43,927 nt of DNA. Origin: Candidatus Blautia stercorigallinarum (GTDB lineage: Bacteria > Bacillota > Clostridia > Lachnospirales > Lachnospiraceae). This document shows positions 34,140-43,072 of the stretch, piece after piece. How positions within the stretch are numbered: the stretch's first letter is position 1; the number at the start of each line of letters is the position of its first letter. The notes beneath the pieces were generated by a model. The model was not told the DNA's origin, did no database searches, and saw nothing but the letters and a program-made list of their open reading frames with translations. Position numbers and translations under genes: made by a program. The stretch spans positions 1 through 43,927 of the forward strand of contig DXIQ01000049.1 in NCBI GenBank assembly GCA_019112785.1, given 5' to 3'.

Positions 34140-34718
34140 TTAAAGTCCCGCCCTGCAGATCCCCAATCTGCTTTGCTTACGTGCTGCAACTTTAATTTCT
34201 GCTTTCGTATTCCACTGCCTAATCACTCCCAATTCATGTGGACCTAACTCAACATCCCCGATCAATACCGATCCCTCTCTGACGTAAATTGCCAGGAAAT
34301 TTTCGTCTTTCTCCGGCGTAACTTTCCATTCCTGCCCGATCTCCAGACACAGCGCTTCCATCCTGCCCCTAGCCCCGTTTTTCAGCATAAGATTAAAATC
34401 TACCACTTTTCCATAGCTGACCGTAGGTACTCCGCCGTCAAAGTGATCCACCTCATAGGGTTCAAGGGAAACTTTTTCTTTCGCTCCGTGGATCATATCC
34501 AGATGTCCCTGAAAGATCATCAGATACCGATCTACTCCAGGCAGACTGGTAAATTCTGATCGATCCGCTTCCACTGTGGCACTGCTGATCCGCAGCTGAA
34601 AATTTCCGGATCTGTAATCTCCATTCTCCGGATACAGATACAATTCTGTGGTATCCCCGCCGGACCATCTGGACACCTTATAGTCTTTTTCACTTCTTAC
34701 CAGGATTTTCCCATTCAT
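34140..34718 (-). CDS. hutD: HutD/Ves-family protein
   Basis: The 192-residue cupin-like protein starts with KVSRWSGGDTTELYLYPENGDY and carries FQLRISSATVEADRSEFTSLPGVDRYLMIFQG, the HutD/Ves signature. In Pseudomonas, HutD lies in hut operons and limits histidine catabolism, possibly by binding formiminoglutamate or urocanate. Here it lies 4.8 kb from hutU, at the end of the citC-citXG operon. That physical link with citramalate-lyase maturation supports a role in the same pathway. AAGGAG precedes the ATG, 49 nt after the hydrolase stop. Confidence 0.8.
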   Translation of the reverse strand: MNGKILVRSEKDYKVSRWSGGDTTELYLYPENGDYRSGNFQLRISSATVEADRSEFTSLPGVDRYLMIFQGHLDMIHGAKEKVSLEPYEVDHFDGGVPTVSYGKVVDFNLMLKNGARGRMEALCLEIGQEWKVTPEKDENFLAIYVREGSVLIGDVELGPHELGVIRQWNTKAEIKVAARKQSRLGICRAGL

Positions 34719-34767
34719 CTATACGCTCCTTCTACTCACTCTATCTCTGAGTTCTTTTATTAACCTG

Positions 34768-35724
34768 TTAGTCTTCCAGATAAAAACCCAATACCTTATT
34801 CAGATATGGACTCAATATATCATTTCCGCATCTGTAGATCTCATGTTTTGCTCCGGGTACCCGGATGAGTTTTCCCTTTGTAAGCCGGCGGATCAGTTTC
34901 TCCTGAGCTTTATTGTAGACCAGCGTATCCCTCTCTGCCTGGAAAAGCCTTACCGGCACTGCGATCTTTTTCCAGGAGCGCCCGAATATTTCCCGGGTCA
35001 TCCGGTAAGCCTCCAGCCCCCACTGATAGCTGGCCCCATTGTTCTGAAATTCAGGAGTACTCCGTCTTTTCTCATAATAATAATCAAATCTTGCTCTGGA
35101 AAGGCTGGAGCTATCCTCAAAGGTTTCATCATCCCGGAATCCATGCTGTCCCAGGGCATAGTCTTCTCCCCGTCCCAGGGAACACATAAGAAAGGAAGCT
35201 CCGTAGGCGATCACCGGAGGGATGTTTCCGGTACGGTGGAGGATCATAGGCGCATTCAGGATCCCTTTCTGAAATTTTCCGGGATTTTCCGCCAGGGTCA
35301 CGGCGGCAATGGCTCCGCCCATAGAATGTCCGAAAAGCAGCAGAGGCAGCCCCGGGTTCTCTTCCCGGACTCTTTCTGCCACATAGCTAAGGTCTTTTAC
35401 ATATCGCCAGAAACTATCTATATGCACTTTGCATGGGTCTTTCGTCAGACGATAAGAACGCCCATGGCCGCAGTGTTCCGGAATATATACAGAAAATCCT
35501 GCCTGATAGAAATACCAGGCCAGCTCCTTATATTTTTCCGCGCTCTCGCAGAAGCCATGAGAGATCAGGACCACTCCCCTGGCTTCTTTCTGATGAAGAG
35601 AAAGGCAGAAGATCTCCCTGCCTTTCTCCCTGGCGTACCAGCTTTCTCTCCCCCAGGCATCAAAGCAGGGTTCTACAAAGTTTTTCATTTCTTCCGGAAA
35701 ATTCTTTTCATTTAAAAGTTTCAA
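34768..35724 (-). CDS. Alpha/beta hydrolase, lysophospholipase/monoacylglycerol lipase-like
   Basis: The 318-residue protein is a Hydrolase_4-type alpha/beta hydrolase with HGFCESAEKY, nucleophile Ser134 in GHSMGG, acid Asp in QAERDTLV and His in PGAKHEIYR. Relatives cleave lysophospholipids, monoglycerides or small esters. The start is TTG at 35724, 1-2 nt beyond the citXG stop and six to seven bases after GGGGAG, so it depends on coupling with citXG. Its reason for lying among lyase maturation genes is unclear: it could remove an aberrant acyl group or be unrelated. A cytoplasmic location is expected. Confidence 0.8.
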   Translation of the reverse strand: MKLLNEKNFPEEMKNFVEPCFDAWGRESWYAREKGREIFCLSLHQKEARGVVLISHGFCESAEKYKELAWYFYQAGFSVYIPEHCGHGRSYRLTKDPCKVHIDSFWRYVKDLSYVAERVREENPGLPLLLFGHSMGGAIAAVTLAENPGKFQKGILNAPMILHRTGNIPPVIAYGASFLMCSLGRGEDYALGQHGFRDDETFEDSSSLSRARFDYYYEKRRSTPEFQNNGASYQWGLEAYRMTREIFGRSWKKIAVPVRLFQAERDTLVYNKAQEKLIRRLTKGKLIRVPGAKHEIYRCGNDILSPYLNKVLGFYLED

Positions 35725-35725
35725 A

Positions 35726-37162
35726 TCATTCTCCCCTTTCTATATCAAAAGTCTCGAAGGGACAGGGTATATTTCTAAGGAAATACAGGAAATAGGTCAG
35801 AGCCAGCATATCTGCGCTTCCCCCCGGGCTTATATTCTTCTTTACAAAATATGCATCTAAGTCGGGAAGCATTTCTAACTGCTTCTCATATCCTGCGGTT
35901 ATTAAAAATTCTTTCAGCCTTTCCTGTATCTTCAAAACAGTGCCATAATCAGACCGTATGATCATATTGGTATCCTCTGCAGCAGAGATATATCTGAGCA
36001 GAGTAAGAAGGCCCGCCTGGTTCATGGTACGTCCCCCCTGGCGCAGCTTCTCAAAATAAAAGATTCCCTCTTTCAGAACATGGGGAAAGCCCCTGGCCGC
36101 TTCTCCCCGGATTCCTTCTATCCCGTAACGGATATACAGTTTTTCTCCGTGAGTTTCAGGAGCTCTTTTCTTCAGTTTCTTATAGTCTTCCATCAGATTT
36201 TCCGTCATTTTCCGGGATACTTCGCCCAGGATTTCCGGAAAATCCTCATCTGCAAAATCGTTTTCCGGCCTTCCGGCCAGATATCCCGCACAACAGCAAA
36301 GGATTCCTCCGGAAAAGATCATCCCTTTATGAGGGTTAACCCCCTTTGCGGCTTCTTTCATGATCTTCTCCCCTTCCATGCCCAGGGACCTCAGTCTTTT
36401 AAAAAGCCTCGGCAGCTCTTCTCTTTCCTCTGAAAATTCTAATCCTTCTCTGGCGCAGGAAATAAAATAGGGTGTCAGCGCATAGGCGCTGTCCACAAAG
36501 GTCATCAGATCCATGTCCCGGTGAGCCCCATTATGGATCCTGTCCACAAGTCCCGGCTTTAATGTGGTGTTTACCTCATAAAGAAGGCTTTTCTGCATCA
36601 GCAGACCAATATGGGAGGCCATTCTTTCTATATAGAAGTCTTCTATCATCCGGATCTCCCGGTCAAAAACTTCTTTTGCACTGTGCCTCCTGGAACGGCT
36701 GCACAAAAAAGCAGGGCCGCCGCAGATGAGACACTTTCTTTCCGGAAATCCCAGCTCCTGTCTGGAAACTTTTCTTCCCCATCTATCCAGTACGTCAAAG
36801 TCAAAAAGTCTTCCCAAAGGATGCTTTTCTTCCGCTATGGTAAGATTTCTCTTAACTTTTTCCGGAGGCAGATTCAGCAGATAAAAGCCTTCCAGCCCTG
36901 TGTTCCCCCGGTTTTCCCTGCTTTGGAGGATTTCCCCCTGTTCTGCCTTCACCATCTGCCGGATCAGCCGGTCCCCTGTTTCAAAAAGCCATATTGCAAA
37001 AGGAAAGACCTTTACCGGTCCCGGGATATTCAGAGTAAAACTTACCAGAGAATCGCCTTTTCTGGTCAAAAGTTCTCCCTGGATCTCTCCCCTCCGTTCT
37101 CTTCCATCTAAGATTTCTTCCAGGGAAGCTTCCTGCCCCTTAATCCAAAGTTCAAGTCTCAT
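35726..37162 (-). CDS. citXG: CitX-CitG fusion, citrate lyase prosthetic group synthesis and transfer
   Basis: The 478-residue protein joins two enzymes. The N-terminal half (to about residue 175) is CitX, which attaches the phosphoribosyl-dephospho-CoA group to CitD; GRLFDFDVLDRWG (residues 117-129) and the cluster Cys144, Cys147, Cys154, His160 are visible. The rest is CitG, which makes triphosphoribosyl-dephospho-CoA from ATP and dephospho-CoA; it shows LKPGLVDRIHNGAHRDMD (201-218), NPHKGMIFSGG and SPGGSADMLA. CitXG fusions occur in other bacteria. The start overlaps citC by 11 nt. It serves the CitDEF complex encoded about 12-14 kb away. Confidence 0.92.
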   Translation of the reverse strand: MRLELWIKGQEASLEEILDGRERRGEIQGELLTRKGDSLVSFTLNIPGPVKVFPFAIWLFETGDRLIRQMVKAEQGEILQSRENRGNTGLEGFYLLNLPPEKVKRNLTIAEEKHPLGRLFDFDVLDRWGRKVSRQELGFPERKCLICGGPAFLCSRSRRHSAKEVFDREIRMIEDFYIERMASHIGLLMQKSLLYEVNTTLKPGLVDRIHNGAHRDMDLMTFVDSAYALTPYFISCAREGLEFSEEREELPRLFKRLRSLGMEGEKIMKEAAKGVNPHKGMIFSGGILCCCAGYLAGRPENDFADEDFPEILGEVSRKMTENLMEDYKKLKKRAPETHGEKLYIRYGIEGIRGEAARGFPHVLKEGIFYFEKLRQGGRTMNQAGLLTLLRYISAAEDTNMIIRSDYGTVLKIQERLKEFLITAGYEKQLEMLPDLDAYFVKKNISPGGSADMLALTYFLYFLRNIPCPFETFDIERGE

Positions 37163-38210
37163 CTGTTTTCTCCCTGTTTCTCAGTTTTTCTCTCAGCTCT
37201 TTTCCCTCACTGGAGATCAGATAGGCATAGGTGGTTTCCGGCACCAGTTCTTTCAGCCCTTTCCAGTCTCCTTCCAGAAATTTTTTGCGAACAAAGGTAG
37301 CGCTGATCACCTGATCCCCGTTCCTGCGCCGGGGAATCTCTCTTACTTCTATTCCGTACTGAGGAAGGATCTTCTTCATCTCTTCATTATATACTCTTGT
37401 AATTTCTGAAAAAGGCTCCTCCCCCACATAACGACAGTCAATATGAAAAGCTTCTTTAAAATATTTTCCGAAGATCTTCAGATCCAGCAGCACCGCCTCG
37501 CCGGAAGCTTTTGCTTTATCTTTCAGGAAATAATCCGGAAAAGTGGCATGGGAGATAAGATAATCAGAGCTTCCGTGAACGTAGACATTTTTCAGATCCC
37601 CACAGCCTTTTTTTACCAGTTCCAGTCTTACCTCTGCTGGAAATTCTGAAGCATCCTCAGTCAGCACAAAGACATGAAGGATCTCGCACTGCTTGGCCCC
37701 ATGCCTGATCAGATACCGGTGGCCTTTAGTAAAGGGATTGGCATTCATGACAATAGCGCCTGTTTTTAACGAAAAACGATCTTTATAAGGAGCGGCTTCT
37801 TTTTCCAGGTACTCTCTGATCCCGTCTTTTTTGTTTTCCATAAGGAGCATATCCCGGGTATCCATAATCGGCCAGAATCCCAGATCCTGAAAATATCCCT
37901 GATTCTCCGGCTTTGTAAACACAAACAGATGGGTGATCCCTTCTTCCCATGCATTTTTTATAAGAGAAGACACCAGTTTCACCATCAGGCCTTCCCCCTG
38001 AAACAGAGGATCCACAGCGATGCATTTCAATACATTGCCCTGCCGGGATCCGCAGGCTGCAATTTTTCCTTCCCCGGTACCCAGTATCACAGAATACTGA
38101 ACCTTTTCCTCCAGATCCAGCCCCTGCTGTGTGAGAAAGGATCTCATTTTCTCCAGTTTTCTTCCCCGAAAGGGCCGTCCTTCCTCCTGATAAAAGGTAA
38201 ATTCTTCCAT
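37152..38210 (-). CDS. citC: [Citrate lyase] acetate ligase CitC
   Basis: The 352-residue protein activates deacetyl-citrate lyase by acetylating the thiol of the CitD prosthetic group with ATP and acetate. The N-terminal 130 residues form a GNAT-like domain (VDPLFQGEGLMVKLV), followed by a nucleotidyltransferase domain with GAIVMNANPFTKGHRYLI (residues 151-168, the HxGH-like ATP site in GH) and late ISATFVRK. It is the first gene of the citC-citXG-hydrolase-hutD series and overlaps citXG by 11 nt. GAAAGGAG precedes the ATG, and a plausible promoter lies at 38240-38269. Confidence 0.94.
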   Translation of the reverse strand: MEEFTFYQEEGRPFRGRKLEKMRSFLTQQGLDLEEKVQYSVILGTGEGKIAACGSRQGNVLKCIAVDPLFQGEGLMVKLVSSLIKNAWEEGITHLFVFTKPENQGYFQDLGFWPIMDTRDMLLMENKKDGIREYLEKEAAPYKDRFSLKTGAIVMNANPFTKGHRYLIRHGAKQCEILHVFVLTEDASEFPAEVRLELVKKGCGDLKNVYVHGSSDYLISHATFPDYFLKDKAKASGEAVLLDLKIFGKYFKEAFHIDCRYVGEEPFSEITRVYNEEMKKILPQYGIEVREIPRRRNGDQVISATFVRKKFLEGDWKGLKELVPETTYAYLISSEGKELREKLRNREKTDET

Positions 38211-38239
38211 GTCTTTCTCCTTTCATCTAAACTAATATG

Positions 38240-38269
38240 ATTCTACCATATCCTGTTCCAAACAGCCAA
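38240..38269 (-). promoter_or_regulatory. Probable promoter of the citC operon
   Basis: On the minus strand TTGGCT (38269-38264) and TAGAAT (38245-38240) are 18 bp apart, with TGG just upstream of the -10 box, about 30 nt before the citC start. It lies back to back with the symporter promoter. Confidence 0.5.
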
Positions 38270-38351
38270 GCCCATATTGCCATTGCAAAGTCTTCTCTTC
38301 TGAGAAAAGCCCGGATCATACTTTTAACTTTTTGTATATGGAAAATTTTTG

Positions 38352-38380
38352 TGGACAAGACTATCTTATTAGGATATTAT
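38352..38380 (+). promoter_or_regulatory. Promoter of the AGCS symporter gene
   Basis: TGGACA at 38352-38357 and TATTAT at 38375-38380 are separated by exactly 17 bp, ending 47 nt before the symporter ATG. Confidence 0.65.
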
Positions 38381-38427
38381 AGGAAGGCAACTCTATAAAA
38401 ATATGAAAGAAAGAGAGACTGATAATC

Positions 38428-39831
38428 ATGCTGACTGATCTTATCAATGGCCTGAGCGACCTGCTCTACAGCTATATCCTGATCATCCTTCTTCTGGGAA
38501 CAGGAATTTATTTTACCTTTAGAACACGTTTCGTACAGTTCCGTCTTTTTATTGAATCCATCCGTGTAGTAGCCCAGCCCGGTGATGATGAAAACGGACT
38601 CTCCTCCTTCCAGGCCCTGATGGTATCCACCGCCTCCCGGGTGGGGACCGGAAATATAGCCGGGATCTCAACTGCCATCTGTCTGGGAGGACCAGGCGCT
38701 GTATTCTGGATGTGGCTCACCGCCATTTTAGGAAGCGCCTCTGCCTTTATTGAGAGTACGCTGGCACAGATCTATAAAAAACGGGCGGAAGACGGAAGTT
38801 CTTACGGCGGCCCTGCATACTATATCCAGGCTGCTCTCAAAAAACACTGGATCGGCGTCTTATTTGCACTGTTCCTGATCCTGACCTATATGGGCGGCTT
38901 CAACCTGGTAGCTTCTTTCAATATTGCAGACTCCTTCCGGGCTTACAGCTTTTTTGATGAATCCTCCACCCCTCTGCTTGTAGGTGTGATCCTGGCTCTG
39001 ATCTTTGCTCTGTGCATCTTTGGGGGAAGCAAACAGATTTCCAAGATCACAGAGGTGCTGGTTCCTTTTATGGGAATCTTCTATCTGGCTGTAGCTCTTT
39101 TTGTGACAGTGACCCACTATACCCTGATTCCTAAAATGTTCTCCGACATTTTCTCTAATGCCTTTGACATCCGTGCCATCTTCGGAGGATTTGCAGGTTC
39201 CTGTGTCATGAATGGTATCAAAAGAGGGCTTTTTTCCAATGAGGCCGGTGTGGGATCTGCCCCTAATGCGGCGGCCAGCGCCGCTGTATCTCATCCTGTA
39301 AAACAGGGACTGGTACAGATGCTGTCCGTATTTATTGACACCATACTGATCTGTTCCGCCACCGCCTGCCTGCTGCTGTGCTCCGGCGTAGCTCCAAGCG
39401 AGGAGCTGAAAGGCATGCCCTGGGTCCAGGCAGCCGCTTCTGAGTCTCTGGGCAGCTTCGGTACGATCTTTATCACTGTGGCCCTGTGCCTTTTCGCCTT
39501 TACCACACTGATCGGAAACTTCTATTATGCGGAAATGGGGCTGAAATACCTCTGCGGCAAAACTCCCGGAAAGACTCTTCTTAATCTTTTCCGCATCATT
39601 GCCGCCCTGATCGTACTGGCAGGATCTGTTATGGAATTCGGTCTGGTATGGAGTACTGCCGATGTGCTCATGGGCTTTATGGCCCTCATCAATCTGCCGG
39701 TTATCCTGCTCCTGGGCGGTACTGCCATCCGGTGTATGAAGGACTACATGCGACAGAAAAAAGAAGGACGTGATCCGGTATTCAAGGCTGCGGACATCGG
39801 ACTGAAAGAAAAAACAGACTTCTGGGATTAA
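38428..39831 (+). CDS. Sodium:alanine/glycine symporter, AGCS family
   Basis: The 467-residue membrane protein shows the AGCS family pattern: LLLGTGIYFTFRTRFVQFR at the start, STASRVGTGNIAGISTAICLGGPGAVFWMWLTAILGSASAFIESTLAQIYK (the family signature, residues about 69-119), and GIKRGLFSNEAGVGSAPNAAASA later. About 11 hydrophobic segments are visible. Family members import alanine, glycine or similar small amino acids with sodium. Divergent orientation from the citC operon leaves open that it feeds the amino-acid fermentation here, but a histidine or glutamate substrate would be unusual for AGCS. A terminator follows at once. Confidence 0.92.
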   Translation: MLTDLINGLSDLLYSYILIILLLGTGIYFTFRTRFVQFRLFIESIRVVAQPGDDENGLSSFQALMVSTASRVGTGNIAGISTAICLGGPGAVFWMWLTAILGSASAFIESTLAQIYKKRAEDGSSYGGPAYYIQAALKKHWIGVLFALFLILTYMGGFNLVASFNIADSFRAYSFFDESSTPLLVGVILALIFALCIFGGSKQISKITEVLVPFMGIFYLAVALFVTVTHYTLIPKMFSDIFSNAFDIRAIFGGFAGSCVMNGIKRGLFSNEAGVGSAPNAAASAAVSHPVKQGLVQMLSVFIDTILICSATACLLLCSGVAPSEELKGMPWVQAAASESLGSFGTIFITVALCLFAFTTLIGNFYYAEMGLKYLCGKTPGKTLLNLFRIIAALIVLAGSVMEFGLVWSTADVLMGFMALINLPVILLLGGTAIRCMKDYMRQKKEGRDPVFKAADIGLKEKTDFWD

Positions 39832-39883
39832 AGGAAAGACTTCCGTTTTTCTCATTCCAAGTCAAAGACCCTCGCGGAAATAA

Positions 39884-39942
39884 AAGAGCTGCTTACAGGA
39901 AATCCCACAAAACTTCAATTCCTGTAAACAGCTCTTCTTTTT
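39884..39942 (+). terminator. Terminator shared by the symporter gene and the DUF445 gene
   Basis: AAGAGCTG (39884-39891) pairs with CAGCTCTT (39929-39936), and inside TTACAGGAA (39893-39901) pairs with TTCCTGTAA (39919-39927). CTTTTT follows on the plus strand, and a shorter TTTTATTT on the minus strand, so it can act for both convergent genes. Confidence 0.88.
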
Positions 39943-40840
39943 AAAACAACAGATTCAGCAGTCCGATCACAAAGCCGATAACAGCTCCAAGATTTACCAC
40001 TGCATTTAATTCTTTTTTCATTATGCCAAGAAGCACTTCTTCCACTTCCAGCACATCCATCTGATTTACCTTTTCCTCTACGATCTGGTCGATATGGAAG
40101 CTCTCTGCCAGTTCTCCCGCTTTTTCCTCCGCCAGGCGGATATAGATCCTTTCCGCCAGCTGACGGATCCGCTCTTCTCCCAGAGGAATATTCTCAAACC
40201 ATTGGCAGATGGGGCGGCTTTCTGCCGCAGCGATCTCTCCCACCACAATAGGATGTATCTTATCTCTTCCGTTTTCCCGGATATATTCTCCTACTTTGTC
40301 GCCGATAGGCTCCGCAACTGATTTGATCAGATCATCTTTTAAAAACATGGATACCATCGTACCCTGGAACTTTTCCCTGATCTCCTTTGCTCCTTCTTCG
40401 GCAATAATCTTACCCACATCCAGCTGTTCCAGGCCATGGCTGATCTTCTCTGTAATAAAATCTTCCAAATGCCCCCGCATAGCTTCATAATCTTCCACCG
40501 TCATATACTGTTCCAGAAAAGTTTCCAGAGAGTCCTGGCTATGCTGAACCTCCTGGATGCCTTTTACCACTCCGTCCAGGATCTTATCTTTCACTTCCCC
40601 GGACAGGAGCATTTTCCGGATATCTTCTCTGGTAAGGAGCTTTTCTCCTACCGCCTTTCCCAGAGCTTTTGCCAGCCTGGGCTTCCCTTTAGGAATGATA
40701 CCCGGGGTAAAAGGAAGGGTCCGTCCTCCGATCTTCACCGGTTTTAAAGGACGGAACAACATCTTAACTGCTATATAATTGGTAAAATAACCGATCACCC
40801 CGCCGATAACCGGTCCTGCTAATATTTCGATCACACTCAT
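39941..40840 (-). CDS. DUF445 family membrane-associated protein
   Basis: The 299-residue protein starts with an N-terminal hydrophobic segment (IEILAGPVIGGVIGYFTNYIAVKMLFRP), the DUF445/YheB signature, and ends with a second one (GAVIGFVIGLLNLLF). Between them is a long charged helical region, probably coiled coil. The function is not known; both ends would lie in the membrane and the middle in the cytoplasm or outside. It follows the previous gene by 12 nt in the DUF5685-J-domain operon and ends in a shared terminator. Confidence 0.83.
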   Translation of the reverse strand: MSVIEILAGPVIGGVIGYFTNYIAVKMLFRPLKPVKIGGRTLPFTPGIIPKGKPRLAKALGKAVGEKLLTREDIRKMLLSGEVKDKILDGVVKGIQEVQHSQDSLETFLEQYMTVEDYEAMRGHLEDFITEKISHGLEQLDVGKIIAEEGAKEIREKFQGTMVSMFLKDDLIKSVAEPIGDKVGEYIRENGRDKIHPIVVGEIAAAESRPICQWFENIPLGEERIRQLAERIYIRLAEEKAGELAESFHIDQIVEEKVNQMDVLEVEEVLLGIMKKELNAVVNLGAVIGFVIGLLNLLF

Positions 40841-40852
40841 CTATCGTCCTTC

Positions 40853-41392
40853 TTATCTTCTGCCGAAAAGCTTTTCCCTAACTTGTTCCCACAGCCGGAT
40901 CAGAAAATAATCATAGGCCTGGTCAAATAAAAAAAGCGCTACCTGTCCGCCGACAACAAATACCAGCAGCAGTATGCCGGATATTTCTCCCGCAAAAAGC
41001 AGCTTTGGAAAAAGGAAAAGTGCAGGCAGATACATCAGATTAAAAATAATCAGTTTTCCAAGGATCAGCAGCAGTCTGCGGTTCTTCCAGCCTGGATGAT
41101 CTCCCAGGAAATGCCAGAGAAATTCCACACCCAGCACATAGATCCCCATCATAGCGTAAGTAATGCAGTAAAGTTTCTGAGGTGCCAGCAGCCCTCCCAG
41201 GATCAGACATCCCAGGAAAAAGGCCAGACCGTAACGGAGATCAAACTCCCGTACGATGACACCGATGAGGAAGGCGGCTGCCGCCAGGAAAAACAGGGTA
41301 TTAAAATCCAGGATGCCGCTTAGTATGATCAGCACAACGGCAAAAGCCATAAGCAGCCCGGACACCGCCATTTTTCTTGTATTTACATGCAT
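40853..41392 (-). CDS. Polytopic membrane protein of unknown function
   Basis: The 179-residue protein has about five or six hydrophobic segments (for example [20 protein letters not shown] and [16 protein letters not shown]) and a basic C-terminus (FGRR). It resembles small DUF-type integral membrane proteins such as ECF S-component-like or YbhN-unrelated forms, but I cannot name a family. The ATG at 41392 overlaps the J-domain gene by 10 nt; GGAGG lies about 11 bases upstream, inside that gene. A GTG at 41416 or a TTG at 41398 are alternatives. It sits in a four-gene operon whose partners are a chaperone-like protein and two DUF proteins. Confidence 0.75.
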   Translation of the reverse strand: MHVNTRKMAVSGLLMAFAVVLIILSGILDFNTLFFLAAAAFLIGVIVREFDLRYGLAFFLGCLILGGLLAPQKLYCITYAMMGIYVLGVEFLWHFLGDHPGWKNRRLLLILGKLIIFNLMYLPALFLFPKLLFAGEISGILLLVFVVGGQVALFLFDQAYDYFLIRLWEQVREKLFGRR

Positions 41393-42018
41393 GAACAAAG
41401 ATCTCCTCCCATACACTCACAGAGCTGATCCGCAATACAAAGATCACAGCACATATTTCCGGTACCGCAGGAAGATCCTCCGGCCCCGCCTCCGTAATAG
41501 CCGCCGCCCTGATACCGGTTGCTGTTCCACTGAAGCCGGTTTACCAGATTCGCATATTCCGGGTTTCCCGGATCCATGCTCTGGGCCTGGCGGGCCAGAT
41601 TTAAAGCATTGACATTATTTCCCATTCCCATATTTGCGCAGGCGCTGAGATAATACCACTGGGCATTCCGGTTCTGCATTCTGGAAAGCACATTCAGCGC
41701 CTGCTGATACTGCCGTGCATTAATATAATTATAGACAGCCTGGAACTGGAGATTATCTTCACTGGAAGCTGTGTTCTGGTAACTGCTGCTGTTTCCGTAG
41801 CCTTCATAGCCGCTCTGGTAGCCGCCGTCCCTTTCTTTCATGATCTGATCATAGGCTTCCTGGACTTCTTTAAACTTTTCTTCAGCCAGATCTGCCAGCG
41901 GATTGTCAACATAAGAATCCGGGTGATATTTTCTGCTCAGGTCCCGATAGGCCTTTTTAATCTCATCATTAGAGGCGTTTGGCGAAACGCCTAATACTTC
42001 ATAAGGATTATTTACCAT
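41383..42018 (-). CDS. J-domain protein with cysteine-rich C-terminus
   Basis: The 211-residue protein starts with a J domain: [37 protein letters not shown], with the HPD motif that stimulates Hsp70 ATPase. A Gly/Ser/Tyr linker (residues about 65-85) leads to a TPR-like helical part ([14 protein letters not shown]). It ends with a Gly-rich stretch and a Cys-rich tail of about 20 residues, [16 protein letters not shown] and then CSCM, which may bind metal. The start at 42018 fits the family; the frame upstream lies inside the DUF5685 gene, which it overlaps by 11 nt. The role is unknown; a membrane-associated Hsp70 co-chaperone is plausible. Confidence 0.85.
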   Translation of the reverse strand: MVNNPYEVLGVSPNASNDEIKKAYRDLSRKYHPDSYVDNPLADLAEEKFKEVQEAYDQIMKERDGGYQSGYEGYGNSSSYQNTASSEDNLQFQAVYNYINARQYQQALNVLSRMQNRNAQWYYLSACANMGMGNNVNALNLARQAQSMDPGNPEYANLVNRLQWNSNRYQGGGYYGGGAGGSSCGTGNMCCDLCIADQLCECMGGDLCSCM

Positions 42019-42865
42019 TTTTTTCTTGACTCTCCTGTCTTTCTTTTTGTATTTTCTGATATTTTGTCCAGACACCTCTGTAAAGGATATTCCGCAGGAT
42101 CTCCACATCCTGGATACAGGGCAGCTTTTCAAAAGCCCCTGCGGCTTCTCCCATCATCATAATAAGCATCTGGTGTACCGTCTGTTCATACTCTTCTTCG
42201 CTTTTGCAGTTTTCTCTGGTAAGCTTCAGCGGATTATAGGCCCCTGACTCTCTGTCTTTGGGCAGATCATCATAGGCATCCATGATATAGATAAATTTTC
42301 CAAGATAAAATCCGAATCTGCGAAGATTCTCTTCCCAGAAATCTTTCCGGATCACAAAAAGCTCCTCCATCAATGCCCCGAAAGCTCCTGCCACCATATC
42401 CACATCCATAAGACCCTGTTCTTCATAAACAGCAAGCTGTCTCAGCTGCTGTTTTATGACTCTGGCCTGCCTTGGATATTCTGCGCAGATCTGGGCCGCT
42501 TTCTTCCTGAACAGATGGATTCCCGCGATCCCTGCCAGACTTTTGTCATCCTTCCAGTCATCCTCAAACTTAAAATAAGTCAGAAGGATATTCATCTTTG
42601 CCCCGTATTCCGATATATCATTCTGGATCATAGGGATCTTTTTTACCGGGTGCAGGGGGCAGTGGGAAGGAAATTCCCGATCCTCTGTTTCATAAAGAGA
42701 TGAAAGAAGGAGGATCAAAAAAGTCATATCATAGGTAAGGGTCATTCTTCCCCTAAAGCCATACTCCTCTTTCAGTGTCCGGCACAGTCCGCAGTAATAT
42801 GCCTTGTACCTGTAAAATTCTTTAACCTTCAGTTCCGGTTTATCTATCATTACATATCCAAACAT
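42008..42865 (-). CDS. DUF5685 family protein
   Basis: The 285-residue protein begins [36 protein letters not shown], the DUF5685 signature with the paired cysteines of YYCGLCR, and continues as helices with [17 protein letters not shown], a DDxxxD-like acidic segment. The acidic segment recalls isoprenoid synthases, but I do not consider that established. AAAGG lies ten bases before the ATG. It is the first gene of an operon with the J-domain protein, the membrane protein and DUF445. A TATAAT-like -10 box lies at 42952-42947, with a weak -35. Confidence 0.82.
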   Translation of the reverse strand: MFGYVMIDKPELKVKEFYRYKAYYCGLCRTLKEEYGFRGRMTLTYDMTFLILLLSSLYETEDREFPSHCPLHPVKKIPMIQNDISEYGAKMNILLTYFKFEDDWKDDKSLAGIAGIHLFRKKAAQICAEYPRQARVIKQQLRQLAVYEEQGLMDVDMVAGAFGALMEELFVIRKDFWEENLRRFGFYLGKFIYIMDAYDDLPKDRESGAYNPLKLTRENCKSEEEYEQTVHQMLIMMMGEAAGAFEKLPCIQDVEILRNILYRGVWTKYQKIQKERQESQEKNGK

Positions 42866-42904
42866 TTATACTGGACCTTTCTGCAGATATCCTGCCGCTG
42901 GAAT

Positions 42905-42933
42905 GGTGCCGGAACCTCAGTGCTCCCGGCGCC
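42905..42933. other. GC-rich inverted repeat in the DUF5685-relQ gap
   Basis: GGTGCCGG (42905-42912) faces CCGGCGCC (42926-42933), fully paired with one G-U on the plus strand and with one C-A mismatch on the minus strand. It lies in the untranslated leader of the DUF5685 gene. No T tract follows. Confidence 0.35.
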
Positions 42934-42988
42934 ATCGCATTGTCTCATTATACTATAAGTCCTTTTAAATTGCCATCTTTTCTTTCCA

Positions 42989-43017
42989 TTGACGCTGACC
43001 TTTTTTTCCGCTATACT
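42989..43017 (+). promoter_or_regulatory. Promoter of the RelQ-type gene
   Basis: TTGACG (42989-42994) and TATACT (43012-43017) are 17 bp apart and lie 55 nt before the start codon: five of six bases fit the consensus in each box. Confidence 0.75.
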
Positions 43018-43072
43018 GTTGAGAAGATTTTACCGGATTTATCCGTTTTATACGAAAGAGGTGTCAGATTCT

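Noticed and set aside
42019-42132. 38-residue extension of the J-domain protein
   Set aside because: It lies out of frame inside the DUF5685 gene and precedes the canonical J-domain start.
42989-43072. 28-residue N-terminal extension of RelQ
   Set aside because: That stretch contains the TTGACG/TATACT promoter, so it cannot be translated from this transcript.
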